Positions 17,087 to 28,568 of a stretch of 64,000 bases of DNA are shown here, piece after piece. The notes under the pieces were generated by a model. That model had not been told where the DNA came from, made no database searches, and saw nothing but the letters and a program-made list of their open reading frames with translations. Numbering within the stretch: position 1 is the stretch's first letter; each line of letters opens with the position of its first letter. The stretch lies in contig DASTAW010000029.1 of the NCBI GenBank assembly GCA_035712365.1, positions 1 to 64,000 of the forward strand. Direction: 5' to 3'. A program made the position numbers and the translations under genes. Source of the stretch: Terriglobia bacterium (GTDB lineage: Bacteria > Acidobacteriota > Terriglobia > UBA7540).

Positions 17087-17461
17087 ATGGTACTCTGGCC
17101 CCTTGTTCTATTCTTCTTTGTCGTCCTGCTGATTCCTGCGGGAATGATTGTCCTCTCCTATCTGCTGGGCCAGCGTCATAGCGAGCACGCGACGGGTTCC
17201 CCCTATGAAAGCGGCATCGTGTCCGAGGGCTCTGCGGAGGCCCGCTTTTCGGTACGGTTTTACTTGATTGCAATGTTTTTTGTGGTGTTTGATTTGGAAG
17301 CAGTCTTCATCATTTCCTGGACCATCGCGGCGCGTGAGGTTGGATGGGCCGGATACCTGGAAATACTGTTCTTTACGATTATCCTGGTTGCCACCCTTGC
17401 ATATCTGTGGCGGCTGGGCGCTCTCGATTGGGGACCCAAGACGCGGCGCAAGGCGCTTTAG
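17087..17461 (+). CDS. nuoA: NADH-quinone oxidoreductase subunit A
   Basis: Small membrane subunit of respiratory complex I. The 124-residue protein has three hydrophobic helices and the conserved loop [26 protein letters not shown]. Many homologues have Cys where this one has Ser in PYESG. FDLEAVF precedes the second helix. It opens a 14.5-kb operon in the canonical order A to N, with nuoC and nuoD fused. Confidence 0.93.
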   Translation: MVLWPLVLFFFVVLLIPAGMIVLSYLLGQRHSEHATGSPYESGIVSEGSAEARFSVRFYLIAMFFVVFDLEAVFIISWTIAAREVGWAGYLEILFFTIILVATLAYLWRLGALDWGPKTRRKAL

Positions 17462-17481
17462 GAGCGGTACGACTCAGGCTT

Positions 17482-18123
17482 ATGAAGTGGTCGATAACCA
17501 AGCCGCAACTGACCGTGCCGATGACCAACACGGCTCCGGAACCCTTTGAAGAGCGCGTCCGCGAGAGCCTGATTATGGCCCGTCTTCAGGACCTTGTGGC
17601 ATGGGGCCGCAAGAATTCCATCTGGCCGTTCGCCTTTGGCCTTTCGTGCTGCTTCGTTGAAATGGCCACCAGCATCACCAGCCGCTACGACATCTCGCGC
17701 TTCGGAGCGGAAGTGATCCGCGGAACTCCGCGGGAAGCAGACTTGATGGTGATTGCGGGCACCCCCTTCATCAAAATGGCGCCCGTCATTCAGCGCTTGT
17801 ATGAGCAGATGATGGAGCCGCGCTGGGTGATTTCCATGGGCTCGTGCGCGAATTCGGGCGGCATGTACGACATTTACAGCGTCGTTCAGGGCGTGGACAA
17901 GTTTCTCCCGGTGGATATTTACGTTCCCGGATGTCCGCCTCGTCCGGACGCATTTCTGGAAGGCATAACTTTATTGACCAAACTCGTGGGCACGGAACGG
18001 CGCCCGTTGAGCTGGGTGGTGGGACCGCAGGGTGTCGAACGCGCTCCCGCGCCTTCCCAGCGGGATCTGAAGCGGAGCGAAAGGCAGAAAGCCACCCGGT
18101 TGCGTCCACCCAATGAGATCTGA
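17482..18123 (+). CDS. nuoB: NADH-quinone oxidoreductase subunit B
   Basis: Peripheral-arm subunit carrying the terminal 4Fe-4S cluster N2, which passes electrons to quinone. Ligands are visible as the Cys56-Cys57 pair (SCCFVEMA), Cys122 ([11 protein letters not shown]) and Cys151 (VPGCPPRPD). Length is 213 residues, with a basic C-terminal tail. The start is the ATG 21 bases after nuoA; a later ATG (17521) is possible because the nearest GGAG is 17 bases away. Translation from further upstream would overlap nuoA and lacks homology. Confidence 0.93.
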   Translation: MKWSITKPQLTVPMTNTAPEPFEERVRESLIMARLQDLVAWGRKNSIWPFAFGLSCCFVEMATSITSRYDISRFGAEVIRGTPREADLMVIAGTPFIKMAPVIQRLYEQMMEPRWVISMGSCANSGGMYDIYSVVQGVDKFLPVDIYVPGCPPRPDAFLEGITLLTKLVGTERRPLSWVVGPQGVERAPAPSQRDLKRSERQKATRLRPPNEI

Positions 18124-18135
18124 ATTGCGCACCCT

Positions 18136-19884
18136 ATGATCGCAAACCCAATCATCCTTCAGGAGCTTCAGGCGAAGTTTGGCGAGGCTTTGATCACTCC
18201 GCACGCCACCTGCGATCAGGTGCCGACCTTGTGGACGTCGAAAGAAAAGGTTCACGAGGTTGTCGAATACCTCAAGAATCAGGTTGCCAGCCCCTACCGC
18301 ATGCTCTACGACATCACGGCCACCGACGACCGTGTGCGCCAGCATCGCGACGGACTGCCGGCGAGCGATTTTACGGTTATCTACCATCTGCTCTCCTTCG
18401 AGCGAAACGAATACATCCGCATCAAAGTTCCGCTTGAGGGAGACTCTCTGAGCCTGCCCACCATCACCGACGTCTGGCCCGCGGCCAACTGGTACGAGCG
18501 GGAAGTCTGGGACATGTTTGGGATTAAATTTGACGGGCACCCTTTCCTTGCCCGCATCCTCATGCCGAAGACCTGGGTGGGGCATCCGCTGCGCAAAGAT
18601 CATCCAGCTCGCGGAACGGAGATGGGTCCCTTCAGCCAGAGCCATGAAAAAGAAGAGGCTGAGCAGGAAGCGATGCGGTTTCGGCCGGAAGATTGGGGCA
18701 TGAAGCGCGGCGAGGACGGGACCGACTTTATTTTCCTGAACGTGGGCCCCCAGCATCCTGGAACTCATGGTGTCATCCGAATCGTGGTTCAGCTTGATGG
18801 CGAACAGATTGTCGACTGCGTTCCGGAGATCGGGTTCCACCACCGGGGCGCGGAAAAGATGGGCGAGCGCCAGACCTGGCACAAATACGTTCCTTATGCC
18901 GACCGCATCGACTACCTCGCGGGAGTCATCAATGAGCTTGCCTACCTGGTGGCGTTTGAAAAGCTGGCGGGAATCAAAGTTCCTCCGCGCGCACAGGTGA
19001 TCCGCGTGATGATGTCTGAGTTGTTCCGGATCATCAGCCACCTCGTGTGGTACGGAACCTTCGCCCAGGACCTGGGCCAGATGTCGCCCGTGTTCTATTG
19101 TTTCAATGACCGCGAACGCGCCTTCGACATCATCGAAGCGGTTTGCGGCGCTCGGATGCATCCAGTCTGGTTCCGGATCGGCGGAACATCGCAGGACCTG
19201 CCGGACGGTTGGGAAGGCATGTTTCGCGATTTTCTGAAGTACCTGCCGCCCCGCCTTGTGGAATATGACCGCGTGGTGATGAAAAACAGGATCTTCAAGG
19301 CGCGAACACAGGGTGTAGGGGTCATGACGGTAGAGCAGGCCATCGAATGGGGCGTGACCGGTCCCATGCTGCGGGCCGCAGGCATGGATTGGGACTTCCG
19401 TAAGAAGCAGCCCTACTCCGGTTATGAAAATTTCGACTTCGACATTCCGACGGGCACGCACGGCGATTGCTATGACCGCGCCGTGGTCCACGTCGAGGAA
19501 ATGCGCCAGAGTCTGCGCATCATCGAGCAGTGTGTGAACAACATGCCGGAAGGTCCATTCATTGCAGATCATCCGCGGGTGGCTCCGCCCAGGAAAGAAC
19601 GTACGATGCACGATATTGAAACGCTGATAACGCACTTCCTGGGCGTAAGCTGGGGCCCCGTAGTCCCGCCGGGTGAGGCGCTCGGAGCAATTGAAGCGGC
19701 CAAGGGGAACAACGGCTACTACCTGGTGAGTGACGGCAGCACATATTCTTACCGGACCCGAATTCGCGCCCCTTCATTTGCCCACATGCAGACGCTTCCT
19801 TTGCAGTGCCGGGGATTGCTGGTTTCGGATCTGCTCGCCATCCTGGGAAGTATTGACTTTGTCCTGGCGGACATCGACCGATAA
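18136..19884 (+). CDS. nuoCD: Fused NADH-quinone oxidoreductase subunit C/D
   Basis: A single 582-residue chain joins NuoC (about 1-190, with the ERE-W-MFGI and [10 protein letters not shown]-type motifs) to NuoD (about 197-582, with [12 protein letters not shown] near its start). NuoD lines the quinone pocket near cluster N2 and lies next to NuoB. The fusion resembles E. coli NuoCD; many bacteria keep two genes. The C-terminal [19 protein letters not shown] is typical. It begins 12 bases after nuoB. Confidence 0.94.
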   Translation: MIANPIILQELQAKFGEALITPHATCDQVPTLWTSKEKVHEVVEYLKNQVASPYRMLYDITATDDRVRQHRDGLPASDFTVIYHLLSFERNEYIRIKVPLEGDSLSLPTITDVWPAANWYEREVWDMFGIKFDGHPFLARILMPKTWVGHPLRKDHPARGTEMGPFSQSHEKEEAEQEAMRFRPEDWGMKRGEDGTDFIFLNVGPQHPGTHGVIRIVVQLDGEQIVDCVPEIGFHHRGAEKMGERQTWHKYVPYADRIDYLAGVINELAYLVAFEKLAGIKVPPRAQVIRVMMSELFRIISHLVWYGTFAQDLGQMSPVFYCFNDRERAFDIIEAVCGARMHPVWFRIGGTSQDLPDGWEGMFRDFLKYLPPRLVEYDRVVMKNRIFKARTQGVGVMTVEQAIEWGVTGPMLRAAGMDWDFRKKQPYSGYENFDFDIPTGTHGDCYDRAVVHVEEMRQSLRIIEQCVNNMPEGPFIADHPRVAPPRKERTMHDIETLITHFLGVSWGPVVPPGEALGAIEAAKGNNGYYLVSDGSTYSYRTRIRAPSFAHMQTLPLQCRGLLVSDLLAILGSIDFVLADIDR

Positions 19885-19896
19885 GGAGCTTGAAAG

Positions 19897-20361
19897 GTGT
19901 TAAGTCCTGAGGAGCGGCAGGAGATCGAAGGGGAGTTCGGACACTACCCGGACAAGCGCGCCCTGAGCATTGACGCCATGAGGATCGTCCAGAGACACCG
20001 GGGCTGGGTTTCTGATGATGCGCTGAAGGACATTTCTGAGATCCTGGAAGTCCCGGTCAGCGAACTGGACAGCGTGGCCACCTTTTACAACCTGATCTTC
20101 CGCAAACCGGTTGGTCGACACGTGATTATGGTCTGCGACAGCATCAGTTGCTGGGTGATGGGTTACGACCGGCTGCGGGACCATTTGACGGGCCACCTCG
20201 GCATCAAAATGGGTGAGACCACGGCGGACGGGCGATTTACGCTGCTTCCCATCGTTTGCCTGGGCACTTGCGACCACGCTCCGGCCATGATGGTGGACAA
20301 CGATCTGCACCGGGACCTGGACGCGGAAAAAATCGACGGCATACTCGAGCAGTACAAGTAG
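19897..20361 (+). CDS. nuoE: NADH-quinone oxidoreductase subunit E
   Basis: Part of the NADH-oxidising module; it holds 2Fe-2S cluster N1a in a thioredoxin-like fold. Ligands are Cys80 and Cys85 (VCDSISCWVMG) and Cys121 and Cys125 (CLGTCDHAP). Length is 154 residues. The start is GTG with AAGGAG at an 8-base spacing; nuoF begins 7 bases downstream. Confidence 0.92.
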   Translation: MLSPEERQEIEGEFGHYPDKRALSIDAMRIVQRHRGWVSDDALKDISEILEVPVSELDSVATFYNLIFRKPVGRHVIMVCDSISCWVMGYDRLRDHLTGHLGIKMGETTADGRFTLLPIVCLGTCDHAPAMMVDNDLHRDLDAEKIDGILEQYK

Positions 20362-20368
20362 AACCGAT

Positions 20369-21640
20369 ATGGAGAAAGTTCTCACAAAGGATGTTCCAGC
20401 CGACGGCTCGGCTTTTGATCTCAGGACGTACGAGCGGGCTGGTGGATATCAAGGGGTGCGCAAGGCGCTGAAAATGGCGCCCAAGGAAGTCGTCGAGGTC
20501 ATCAAGCAGTCGGGCTTGCGCGGCCGCGGCGGCGCGGGTTTTCCAACCGGGCTGAAGTGGAGCTTTGTGCCCACTGGGACGGATGCTCCTCACCCCAAGT
20601 ACCTGTGCTGCAATGCCGATGAAATGGAGCCTGGCACCTTCAAAGACCGCCTGCTGATGGAATCGACGCCACACCAACTGATCGAGGGCATGATCTGCGC
20701 GGCGCGTGCCATTGAGGCCGATGTCGCTTACATCTTCCTGCGCGGGGAGTATGTGCTTTCAGCGGAGCGCCTCACAAAAGCGCTGACGGAAGCTTACGAG
20801 CACAACTACCTGGGCAAAAATATTCTGGGTTCCGGCTTTAGCCTTGAAATGCATCTGCACCTGAGCGGCGGACGTTATATGTGCGGTGAAGAGACCGGGC
20901 TGTTGAACGCGCTTGAAGGCAAGCGCGCAAACCCGCGCACCAAGCCACCGTTCCCTCAGATTTCCGGACTCTTTGGCAAGCCAACCATCGTGCAGAACGT
21001 CGAAACCCTCTGCAACATTCATCACATCATCAACAACGGGCCGGAATGGTTCAAAGGCCTGAGCAAATCAGCAGACGGCGGAACAAAACTTTACGGAGCG
21101 AGCGGGAAAGTGAAGCGCCCTGGATTGTGGGAACTCCCCATGGGGACCACGGTCCGCGAGATTCTGGAAGAACACGCCGGCGGAATGCGGGAAGGCTTGC
21201 GTTTCCGCGGGTTGCTGCCCGGAGGCGCTTCGACGGATTTTCTGGTTGAAGAACACCTTGACGTGAAGATGGACTTTACGGAAGTTCAGAAGGTTGGCAG
21301 CCGCATGGGCACAGGAACCATGATCGTAATGGATGACCGGACGTGCCCGGTTGGATTTTGCAAGAACCTTGAGCACTTTTTCGCGCAGGAATCCTGCGGC
21401 TGGTGCACGCCGTGCTGGAGCGGGCTTTCGTGGGCGGAGAAAATGCTAGGCAGCATCGAGGATGGCGAGGGGCAGGAAGCAGACCTCGAGAGGCTGGCGT
21501 ATATTTGCAAGTTCTGCGCGCCTGGCAACACCTTCTGCGCTCTTGCGCCCGGCGCCGTCGAGCCTTTGCAAAGCGCCTTGAAATACTTCCGCGAGGACTT
21601 TGAGCGGCACATCCATGAGAAGCGGTGTCCCTGGAGATAG
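20369..21640 (+). CDS. nuoF: NADH-quinone oxidoreductase subunit F
   Basis: NADH- and FMN-binding subunit that takes hydride from NADH. The 423-residue protein shows the nucleotide-binding GLRGRGGAGFPTG, ADEMEPGTFKDR, the FMN-site ALEGKRANPRTKPPFP, and the 4Fe-4S N3 ligands in ESCGWCTPCWSG plus a late Cys in NTFCALAPG. The C-terminal block GAVEPLQSALKYFREDF is close to E. coli NuoF, which supports an E. coli-type complex together with the nuoCD fusion. Confidence 0.93.
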   Translation: MEKVLTKDVPADGSAFDLRTYERAGGYQGVRKALKMAPKEVVEVIKQSGLRGRGGAGFPTGLKWSFVPTGTDAPHPKYLCCNADEMEPGTFKDRLLMESTPHQLIEGMICAARAIEADVAYIFLRGEYVLSAERLTKALTEAYEHNYLGKNILGSGFSLEMHLHLSGGRYMCGEETGLLNALEGKRANPRTKPPFPQISGLFGKPTIVQNVETLCNIHHIINNGPEWFKGLSKSADGGTKLYGASGKVKRPGLWELPMGTTVREILEEHAGGMREGLRFRGLLPGGASTDFLVEEHLDVKMDFTEVQKVGSRMGTGTMIVMDDRTCPVGFCKNLEHFFAQESCGWCTPCWSGLSWAEKMLGSIEDGEGQEADLERLAYICKFCAPGNTFCALAPGAVEPLQSALKYFREDFERHIHEKRCPWR

Positions 21641-21642
21641 CG

Positions 21643-24348
21643 GTGGCGAAGATCTGGGTCGATGACAACTGGTACGAGGTAAGGCCGGACCAGAGCCTCC
21701 TTCACGCGTGCCTGGAGCTTGGGTTTGACCTGCCATACTTCTGCTGGCACCCTGCCCTCGGCTCGGTCGGAGCCTGCCGTCAGTGTGCCGTTAAGCAATT
21801 CAAGGATGAGAATGACTCCCAGGGGCGGCTGGTGATGTCCTGCATGACTCCCGCCGCCGAAGGTACCAGGATCTCGGTCAAGAACTCCGATGCGGCGGCT
21901 TTCCGCGCAGGCGTGATTGAAGGCCTGATGATGAACCACCCGCATGACTGTCCGGTGTGCGACGAAGGGGGCCATTGCCACCTGCAGGACATGACGGTAA
22001 TGACAGGCCATAATTACCGGCGTTACCGTTACAAGAAGCGCACCTTTCGCAACCAGGACCTCGGTCCCCTGCTCAATCACGAAATGAACCGTTGCATCCA
22101 GTGTTATCGCTGCGTGCGGTACTACCAGGATTACGCAGGCGGGGATGACTTGCAGGCCTTTGTCCTGCGGGACACCGTGTTCTTCGGCAGGCATGAAGAC
22201 GGTGTATTGCAAAATGAGTTTGCCGGCAACCTCGACGAAGTGTGCCCGACCGGGGTATTCACCGACAAGACCGTCAAGGGACACTACACGCGCAAGTGGG
22301 ATTTGCAGATGTCTCCCTCGGTATGTGTCCATTGCGGCGTCGGATGCAGCACATCGGCGGGCGAGCGTTATGGGATGCTCCGGCGCATCGTGAACCGCTA
22401 CAACGGCGAAGTAAACGGTTATTTCTTATGCGACCGCGGCCGCTTCGGATACGAATTTGTCAACAGTGAACGGAGGGTGCGGCAGACGCTTTCCCGCCAG
22501 GACGGCAGGCTGAAGGCCCTTCCGAAGGCCAAAGCCGTCGAGCACTTGCGTGATGTGCTGAAGGGCAATGACAAGGTGATCGGAATCGGCTCGCCGAGGG
22601 CGTCGCTGGAATCCAACTTCGCGCTCCGGACCCTGGTGGGGCCGGACCGTTTCTTCAACGGCATGTCGGACGAATCTTCTCACTTGGTCGCGATGATGGC
22701 GGAGATTCTGCGGCAGGGGCCCGCGCGGTCCCCGTCGCTTCGTGAGATCGAGAATTCCGACGCCGTGCTCGTGCTTGGCGAAGACGTCAGCAATACGGCT
22801 CCAAGAGTGGCTTTGGCGCTCCGGCAGTCGGTCCGGCAGCAGCCGATGGAAACGACCGACAAGATGAAGATTCCCCGCTGGCTTGACCACGCGGTCCGCG
22901 AGGCGATCCAGCATGGCGCCGGCCCGTTGTTTATCGCTACGCCCAACGCGACGCGGCTGGATAGCGTGGCAACCGTTACTCATCGCGCCGCTCCGGATGA
23001 CATTGCGCGCCTTGGCTTTGCCGTGGCCCATGCGCTGGACTACGAAGTCCCGTCCACACCCGAGCTTTCGGCAGACCTTCGCGAGGTGGCGGAGCGCATC
23101 GCCCAGGCCCTGAAGTCGGCGAAGCGCCCGCTGGTCATTGCCGGATCCAGCCTGAACAGCGAGACGATCATCCAGGCGGCTGCGAACGTGGCAAGGGCGC
23201 TCATTAAGCAAGGCAAAACGGCCGCGCTGAGCCTCACCATGCCAGAGGCAAACAGCCTTGGTGTTGCCCTTTTGGGGGGCGGAAATCTAAGCGCCGCCTT
23301 CAAAGCAGTCGAGGATGGGGCCGCGGATACTGTTGTTATCCTGGAGAATGATCTCTACCGCCGGGCGCCGGTCCGGGAGGTGGACAGTCTGATGCAGGCG
23401 GCCCGGCACATCATCGTTCTGGACCATCTCATGACTCCGACCGCCTCCAAAGCAGAGTTTGTGCTGCCCGCCGGCACTTTTGCCGAATCCGACGGGACCT
23501 TTGTGAATAGCGAAGGGCGCGCCCAACGGTTTTTCCAAACTTATGTTCCGAAAGACAGCGTCCAGGAAAGCTGGCGCTGGCTGATCGAGATGCTGCAGGT
23601 GGCCGGGAATGCAGAGTCATCCTCCTGGAGCGTGCTGGACGATGTGGTATCTGCCACGGCGGGTGCTGTGCCGGCGCTCGAAAGAATCACCGAAGCGGCG
23701 CCGACCGCAAAATTTCGCATCGCGGGCGAAAAGGTCCCGCGCGCGCCGCACCGTTATAGCGGCCGGACGGCCATGCTGGCCAACATTAACGTCAGCGAGC
23801 CGAAGCCGCCGACTGACCCCGATTCCGCGCTGGCCTTTTCCATGGAAGGCACCCCGACGCAGCCGCCAGGCGCCCTGACGCCTTTCTTCTGGGCCCCCGG
23901 CTGGAATTCCATCCAGTCGGTGAACAAGTTCCAGAGTGAGATCAACGGCGCGCTTCGCGGAGGCGATCCGGGGGTGCGGCTGATCGAACCGCCGCAGGTC
24001 GGCAGCGCCTTGTATTTCTCGGGGCCGCAGAAGCCTTTCCAGCCGCGGGGTGACGAATGGCTGCTGGTGCCGCTCTATCATGTTTTTGGCTCCGAGGAAT
24101 TGAGCAGCCAGTCGCCTGCCATTGCACAATTGGCTCCCAAACCGTATGTTGCGCTGAATGCTGCGGATGCGGAGCGGCTGCAGCTTCAGGATGGCGTTGA
24201 GGTTGAACTGAACGTGGCCGGGAATGCCCACAAGCTGCCTTTGGTGGTTCAGCCTGACCTTCCAGACGGGATTGCCGGAATTCCGGCAGGTTTGGGACTG
24301 CTGGCGGGAACGGGCCTGCCGGCCTGGACCAGAATTTCACGACCATGA
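21643..24348 (+). CDS. nuoG: NADH-quinone oxidoreductase subunit G
   Basis: Largest peripheral-arm subunit, an electron wire with several iron-sulfur clusters. The 901-residue protein has an N-terminal 2Fe-2S set ([18 protein letters not shown]), the His/Cys N5 site [12 protein letters not shown], the 4Fe-4S set [10 protein letters not shown] with CPTG, and a further CVHCGVGC cluster like E. coli N7. A degenerate molybdopterin-oxidoreductase domain fills the rest. I chose the GTG at 21643 because GGAG lies 6 bases before it; a GTG at 21625 would overlap nuoF by 16 bases. Confidence 0.93.
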   Translation: MAKIWVDDNWYEVRPDQSLLHACLELGFDLPYFCWHPALGSVGACRQCAVKQFKDENDSQGRLVMSCMTPAAEGTRISVKNSDAAAFRAGVIEGLMMNHPHDCPVCDEGGHCHLQDMTVMTGHNYRRYRYKKRTFRNQDLGPLLNHEMNRCIQCYRCVRYYQDYAGGDDLQAFVLRDTVFFGRHEDGVLQNEFAGNLDEVCPTGVFTDKTVKGHYTRKWDLQMSPSVCVHCGVGCSTSAGERYGMLRRIVNRYNGEVNGYFLCDRGRFGYEFVNSERRVRQTLSRQDGRLKALPKAKAVEHLRDVLKGNDKVIGIGSPRASLESNFALRTLVGPDRFFNGMSDESSHLVAMMAEILRQGPARSPSLREIENSDAVLVLGEDVSNTAPRVALALRQSVRQQPMETTDKMKIPRWLDHAVREAIQHGAGPLFIATPNATRLDSVATVTHRAAPDDIARLGFAVAHALDYEVPSTPELSADLREVAERIAQALKSAKRPLVIAGSSLNSETIIQAAANVARALIKQGKTAALSLTMPEANSLGVALLGGGNLSAAFKAVEDGAADTVVILENDLYRRAPVREVDSLMQAARHIIVLDHLMTPTASKAEFVLPAGTFAESDGTFVNSEGRAQRFFQTYVPKDSVQESWRWLIEMLQVAGNAESSSWSVLDDVVSATAGAVPALERITEAAPTAKFRIAGEKVPRAPHRYSGRTAMLANINVSEPKPPTDPDSALAFSMEGTPTQPPGALTPFFWAPGWNSIQSVNKFQSEINGALRGGDPGVRLIEPPQVGSALYFSGPQKPFQPRGDEWLLVPLYHVFGSEELSSQSPAIAQLAPKPYVALNAADAERLQLQDGVEVELNVAGNAHKLPLVVQPDLPDGIAGIPAGLGLLAGTGLPAWTRISRP

Positions 24349-25298
24349 ACGAGACGCTCTACTACATTATTGTTATTTTCGTTGTCCTGATGATTCCTCT
24401 GAATCTGGCGGCGCTCTTGATCTGGCTGGAGCGGCGCTTGCTGGCCCTCTGGCAGGACCGCTACGGTCCGAACCGCGTGGGGCCGTTCGGGCTGCTTCAG
24501 TCTCTCGCCGACATGGTTAAGATCTTTTTCAAGGAGGACTGGGTTCCTCCCTTCGCGGACAAGCCGGTGTTCGTGCTGGCGCCCGCCATCATCGTGGTGA
24601 CGGTCCTGCTGACGTTTGCGGTGGTTCCTTTTGCGCCGTCGTTTGTGGTGGCCAACCTCAACATCGGTGTGCTGTTTTTCCTGGGCCTGTCGTCGCTGGG
24701 AGTGTACAGCGTGGTGCTCGCGGGCTGGTCTTCCGGCAGCAAGTATTCGCTGCTGGGAGGATTGCGCGCCGCGGCCCAGATGCTGAGTTACGAAGTGTTC
24801 ATGGGACTGGCCATGATGGGCGCTGTGCTGATGGCAGGCTCGTTCAACCTCTCTGATATTGTGGAAGCCCAGCGGCATCTCTGGTATGTCATTCCGCAGT
24901 TCCTGGGGTTCGTCCTTTTCTTCATCGCCGGCATCGCTGAAACCCGCCGCCTGCCGTTTGACCTGCCGGAAGCGGAAAGCGAGCTGGTGGCCGGTTTCCA
25001 TTCCGAATATTCCGGCATGAAGTTCGGCATGTTTTTCGTCGGCGAATATATGGGGATCATTCTGATTTCCTGCATGATCACGCTGCTCTACCTGGGCGGC
25101 TGGCTGGGGCCATGGCTCCCATCGGGCGTCTGGTTTGCGGCGAAGGTGTTCCTGCTGATTTGCTTCTTCATTCTGCTGCGGGCGGCGCTGCCCAGGCCCA
25201 GATTTGATCAACTGATGTCCTGGGGATGGAAAATTATGCTGCCGCTTGCCCTGGCGAATCTGCTGGTGACGGGGGCGGTGGTGCTGGCATTCAAGTAG
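24345..25298 (+). CDS. nuoH: NADH-quinone oxidoreductase subunit H
   Basis: Membrane subunit forming the quinone channel at the junction with the peripheral arm. About eight hydrophobic helices are visible in 317 residues. Conserved loops include [28 protein letters not shown] and [26 protein letters not shown], both split here for brevity. The start ATG overlaps the nuoG stop (ATGA at 24345-24348). Confidence 0.94.
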   Translation: MNETLYYIIVIFVVLMIPLNLAALLIWLERRLLALWQDRYGPNRVGPFGLLQSLADMVKIFFKEDWVPPFADKPVFVLAPAIIVVTVLLTFAVVPFAPSFVVANLNIGVLFFLGLSSLGVYSVVLAGWSSGSKYSLLGGLRAAAQMLSYEVFMGLAMMGAVLMAGSFNLSDIVEAQRHLWYVIPQFLGFVLFFIAGIAETRRLPFDLPEAESELVAGFHSEYSGMKFGMFFVGEYMGIILISCMITLLYLGGWLGPWLPSGVWFAAKVFLLICFFILLRAALPRPRFDQLMSWGWKIMLPLALANLLVTGAVVLAFK

Positions 25299-25332
25299 CA
25301 GGGCAAGGCTGCCGTTTTACGGAGTCGTTTAG

Positions 25333-25848
25333 ATGCTGAGCGTATTAAGATCGCTTTGGTATGTGCTTCTGCACATGTTTCAGCGGCGGGTGACCGTACA
25401 GTACCCTGAGCAGAAACCGTACCTTCCTCCCCGGCACAAGGGCCGTATCATCCTTAGCCGTGATCCCGATGGAGGTGAGCGCTGCGTCGCCTGCTACCTG
25501 TGCGCCGTGGCTTGTCCGGTGGATTGCATCTCCTTGCAGGCAACTGAGGACAAAACCGGGCGCCGGTATCCGGAATTCTTCCGGATCAATTTCTCACGCT
25601 GCATCTTCTGCGGTTACTGTGAAGAGGCATGCCCGACCTATGCCATCCAGTTGACGCCTGATTTCGAGATGGGTGAGTACAAGCGGCAGAACATGGTTTA
25701 CGAGAAAGAGGATTTGCTGATCAGCGGAGAAGGCAAGTACCACGGCTACAATTTCTGGCGGGTTGCGGGCGTCAAGATCGGCGGAAAAGACAAGGGGGAA
25801 TCCGAAAACGAAGCGCCTCCCACGGACCTCCGCAGCCTGATGCCCTGA
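25333..25848 (+). CDS. nuoI: NADH-quinone oxidoreductase subunit I
   Basis: Ferredoxin-like subunit holding 4Fe-4S clusters N6a and N6b, which relay electrons to NuoB. Two typical motifs are present: Cys51, 54, 57, 61 ([12 protein letters not shown]) and Cys90, 93, 96, 100 ([12 protein letters not shown]). Length is 171 residues. Confidence 0.94.
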   Translation: MLSVLRSLWYVLLHMFQRRVTVQYPEQKPYLPPRHKGRIILSRDPDGGERCVACYLCAVACPVDCISLQATEDKTGRRYPEFFRINFSRCIFCGYCEEACPTYAIQLTPDFEMGEYKRQNMVYEKEDLLISGEGKYHGYNFWRVAGVKIGGKDKGESENEAPPTDLRSLMP

Positions 25849-25858
25849 GATCAAGGTT

Positions 25859-26365
25859 ATGGAAATTGTTTTCTACATTGCGGCCATTGTGGCGATTGCC
25901 TCGACCCTTATGGCCATTTCGCGCCTGAACCCCGTGCACGCGTTGCTGTACTTGATCCTTTCGCTGCTTTCGATTGCCATCATCTTTTATGTCCTGGGCG
26001 CACCCTTTGTTGCCGCGCTGGAAGTCATCATCTATGCCGGCGCCATCATGGTGCTGTTCGTCTTCGTGGTCATGATGCTGAACCTTGGACAAAGGACCGC
26101 CGATATGGAGCGGCAATGGCAGCGGGGAAGCATGTGGATTGGTCCGTCGATCCTGGCCCTGGTTCTGATTGCGGAAGTGGCCTACCTGGTTGCCAGCCCG
26201 GGAACGGCGGCCTACGGCGCCGCAGCGATTGAGCCGAAGCAGGTTGGGATTGTTCTGTTCGGGCCCTACCTGATTGGAGTGGAACTGGCATCGATGTTGC
26301 TGTTGGCAGCTCTGGTGGGAGCCTTCCACCTGGGCCGGCGCACACCGGAGAAAACGGAGAAGTAG
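25859..26365 (+). CDS. nuoJ: NADH-quinone oxidoreductase subunit J
   Basis: Membrane-arm subunit with five predicted helices, 168 residues. The conserved helix VIIYAGAIMVLFVFVVMML, in which the pi-bulge helix of complex I lies, is clear. The stop is followed directly by the nuoK ATG with no spacer. Confidence 0.92.
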   Translation: MEIVFYIAAIVAIASTLMAISRLNPVHALLYLILSLLSIAIIFYVLGAPFVAALEVIIYAGAIMVLFVFVVMMLNLGQRTADMERQWQRGSMWIGPSILALVLIAEVAYLVASPGTAAYGAAAIEPKQVGIVLFGPYLIGVELASMLLLAALVGAFHLGRRTPEKTEK

Positions 26366-26674
26366 ATGGCATCCATACCCATGCATCAGGGACTGCTTCT
26401 GGCGGGCATCCTGTTCGCGCTGGGACTCGTGGGCTTGCTGGTGCGGCGCAACGTGGTTTTCACGCTGATGTCGCTCGAGATCATGCTGAACGCCGCCGGG
26501 CTGGCGTTCGTGGTGGCCGGCGCCCGCTGGGGTCAGCCGGATGGACAGATTGTGTTTATGTTTATTCTGACCATGGCGGCCGCTGAAGTCTCTGTGGGGC
26601 TTGCCCTGGTCCTCAGGATCTATCACAGGTTTAAAACGCTGGATGCTGATGCTGTGAGTGAGATGAAAGGATAA
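26366..26674 (+). CDS. nuoK: NADH-quinone oxidoreductase subunit K
   Basis: Small membrane-arm subunit of 102 residues with three helices. The proton-path glutamates appear in [11 protein letters not shown] and [11 protein letters not shown]. It abuts nuoJ and is followed after 1 base by the GTG start of nuoL. Confidence 0.93.
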   Translation: MASIPMHQGLLLAGILFALGLVGLLVRRNVVFTLMSLEIMLNAAGLAFVVAGARWGQPDGQIVFMFILTMAAAEVSVGLALVLRIYHRFKTLDADAVSEMKG

Positions 26675-26675
26675 C

Positions 26676-28568
26676 GTGCTCCACCTGTTGTGGTTGGTTC
26701 CCGCGCTCCCGCTTGCCAGCTTTGCGGTCCTGGCAACCCTCGGGAAACGTATGCCTCGGAGGATGGTCCCGGTTTTGGGCGCCGGCTCGGTCGGGTTGTC
26801 AGCCGTCGTGGCGATCATCATCACGATCAATTTCCTCAGTTCTCCTCCGCCGGGCAACCACTTTACACAGGTACTCTGGACGTGGATCGACGTGGGAGGG
26901 TTCCGGCCGGAGATTGCGTTCTATCTGGACTCGCTTTCACTGCTGATGACCCTGGTGGTCACCTTTGTTAGCTTCCTGATCCATTTCTACTCAGCGGAGT
27001 TCATGGAGGAAGATGAAGGGTACAGCCGCTTCTTCGCCTACATGAACCTGTTTGTTGCCTCGATGTGCATTCTGCTGCTGGGATCAAACCTTCTGCTCCT
27101 GTTCCTTGGGTGGGAGGGCGTCGGTCTGTGCAGCTATCTGCTGATTGGTTTCTGGTACAAAGATCCAGTGAACGGTCTGGCGGCGCGGAAGGCCTTCATC
27201 GTTACGCGCGTCGGCGACACGGCCATGACCCTCGGTCTCTTCCTCCTTTTTACCAACCTTGGGACCCTTGACATTCAGGAGCTCATGCACCGGGCGTTGG
27301 CGCAATGGCCGATGGGTTCAACACTGCCAGTCGCGGCCGGTCTGCTGCTGCTGGGCGGCGCGGTGGGGAAATCGGCGCAGCTTCCTCTGCAAACCTGGTT
27401 GCCGGACGCCATGGCAGGCCCCACGCCCACCAGCGCCCTGATCCATGCCGCCACCATGGTGACTGCCGGTGTTTATCTGATTGCGCGGACCCACGTTCTG
27501 TATTCTCTAGCTCCGGCCGCGCAGCTTGCGGTGGCCGTGGTGGGCGCGGCGACGCTGATTCTGGCCGGTTTTAGCGCGATCACGCAATCGGACATCAAGC
27601 GCGTGCTCGCTTATTCCACGGTCAGCCAGATCGGGTACATGTTCCTCGCCCTGGGCGTTGGCGCCTGGTCAGCGGCGATCTTCCACTTTATGACGCACGC
27701 CTTCTTCAAAGCCCTGCTCTTCCTCGGCGCCGGGGTCATTATTGAGTCGCTCCACCACGAGCACAGCATTTTCAAGATGGGCGGCCTTCGCAAAGAAATG
27801 CCCGTGGCTTTCTGGACGTTCCTGGTTGCGGGCTGTTCGCTGGCCGGCCTGCCGCTGATTACCGCCGGCTTCTACAGCAAGGGCCTGATCATCTGGGACA
27901 CCTGGTCGTCTACGCGCGGGAGCGCCGCGCTATGGGTGGCGGCCGTTTTCGGGGTCCTGCTGACCTCGCTCTATACCTTTCGACTGATCTTCCTGGTCTT
28001 CTTCGGCGAAATGAAGACCCAGATCCACAAACGCCCCGGCTTCAGAATGTTAATGCCCTGTGTGGTGCTGGCGGTCCTGTCGGTGGTGGGAGGTTTCGTT
28101 GATACGCCCGGGTTTCTGGGCAATGTGCACTCCTTCACCGATTTCATGCGTCGTGCCCTGCCGCCCGTGACCGAAGGGCCATTACGCGGGATGTCAGAAC
28201 TCGGGTCAGAAAGCCTGGTGACGCTGGCCTTCCTGATCGGCCTTTCTGTCGCTTACCTTTTCTTTATCCGGAAGCGCGAGTACGCGGAAGCGATTACAAC
28301 GCCTGTGCTCGCGAAGTCGCTTCACCGGTTCTGGTATGCCGACTGGGGAATGGACTGGCTGTATGAAAGAGTTTTTGTCCGCCCCATTCTCTGGTTTGCA
28401 CGGGTCGATAAGGGCGATTTCGTGGACTATATTTATTCGGGAATCGCCCTCTTCACCGAACTTCTTTACCACGGTGTTCGGAAAACGGAAAACGGTCGCA
28501 TGCGGTGGTATGCAGCAGGAATTGCGGCTGGTTCCATCATCTTTCTGGCGATTGTGTTGTTCCTATGA
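26676..28568 (+). CDS. nuoL: NADH-quinone oxidoreductase subunit L
   Basis: Antiporter-like proton-pumping subunit with the long lateral helix at its C-terminus; 630 residues, close to E. coli NuoL (613). Landmarks are FLGWEGVGLCSYLLIGFW with the key Glu, KSAQLPLQTWLPDAMAGPTP with the pump Lys, and IKRVLAYSTVSQIGYM. It starts with GTG. Its stop overlaps the nuoM ATG (28565-28568). Confidence 0.94.
   Translation: MLHLLWLVPALPLASFAVLATLGKRMPRRMVPVLGAGSVGLSAVVAIIITINFLSSPPPGNHFTQVLWTWIDVGGFRPEIAFYLDSLSLLMTLVVTFVSFLIHFYSAEFMEEDEGYSRFFAYMNLFVASMCILLLGSNLLLLFLGWEGVGLCSYLLIGFWYKDPVNGLAARKAFIVTRVGDTAMTLGLFLLFTNLGTLDIQELMHRALAQWPMGSTLPVAAGLLLLGGAVGKSAQLPLQTWLPDAMAGPTPTSALIHAATMVTAGVYLIARTHVLYSLAPAAQLAVAVVGAATLILAGFSAITQSDIKRVLAYSTVSQIGYMFLALGVGAWSAAIFHFMTHAFFKALLFLGAGVIIESLHHEHSIFKMGGLRKEMPVAFWTFLVAGCSLAGLPLITAGFYSKGLIIWDTWSSTRGSAALWVAAVFGVLLTSLYTFRLIFLVFFGEMKTQIHKRPGFRMLMPCVVLAVLSVVGGFVDTPGFLGNVHSFTDFMRRALPPVTEGPLRGMSELGSESLVTLAFLIGLSVAYLFFIRKREYAEAITTPVLAKSLHRFWYADWGMDWLYERVFVRPILWFARVDKGDFVDYIYSGIALFTELLYHGVRKTENGRMRWYAAGIAAGSIIFLAIVLFL

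Noticed and set aside
17971-19635. A 554-codon open frame antisense to nuoB/nuoCD
   Set aside because: It mirrors conserved nuoB and nuoCD exactly and has no recognisable domain. Long antisense frames are common in GC-rich genes.
21286-22332. A 348-codon frame antisense to nuoF/nuoG
   Set aside because: It is a shadow of two conserved subunits, without family resemblance.
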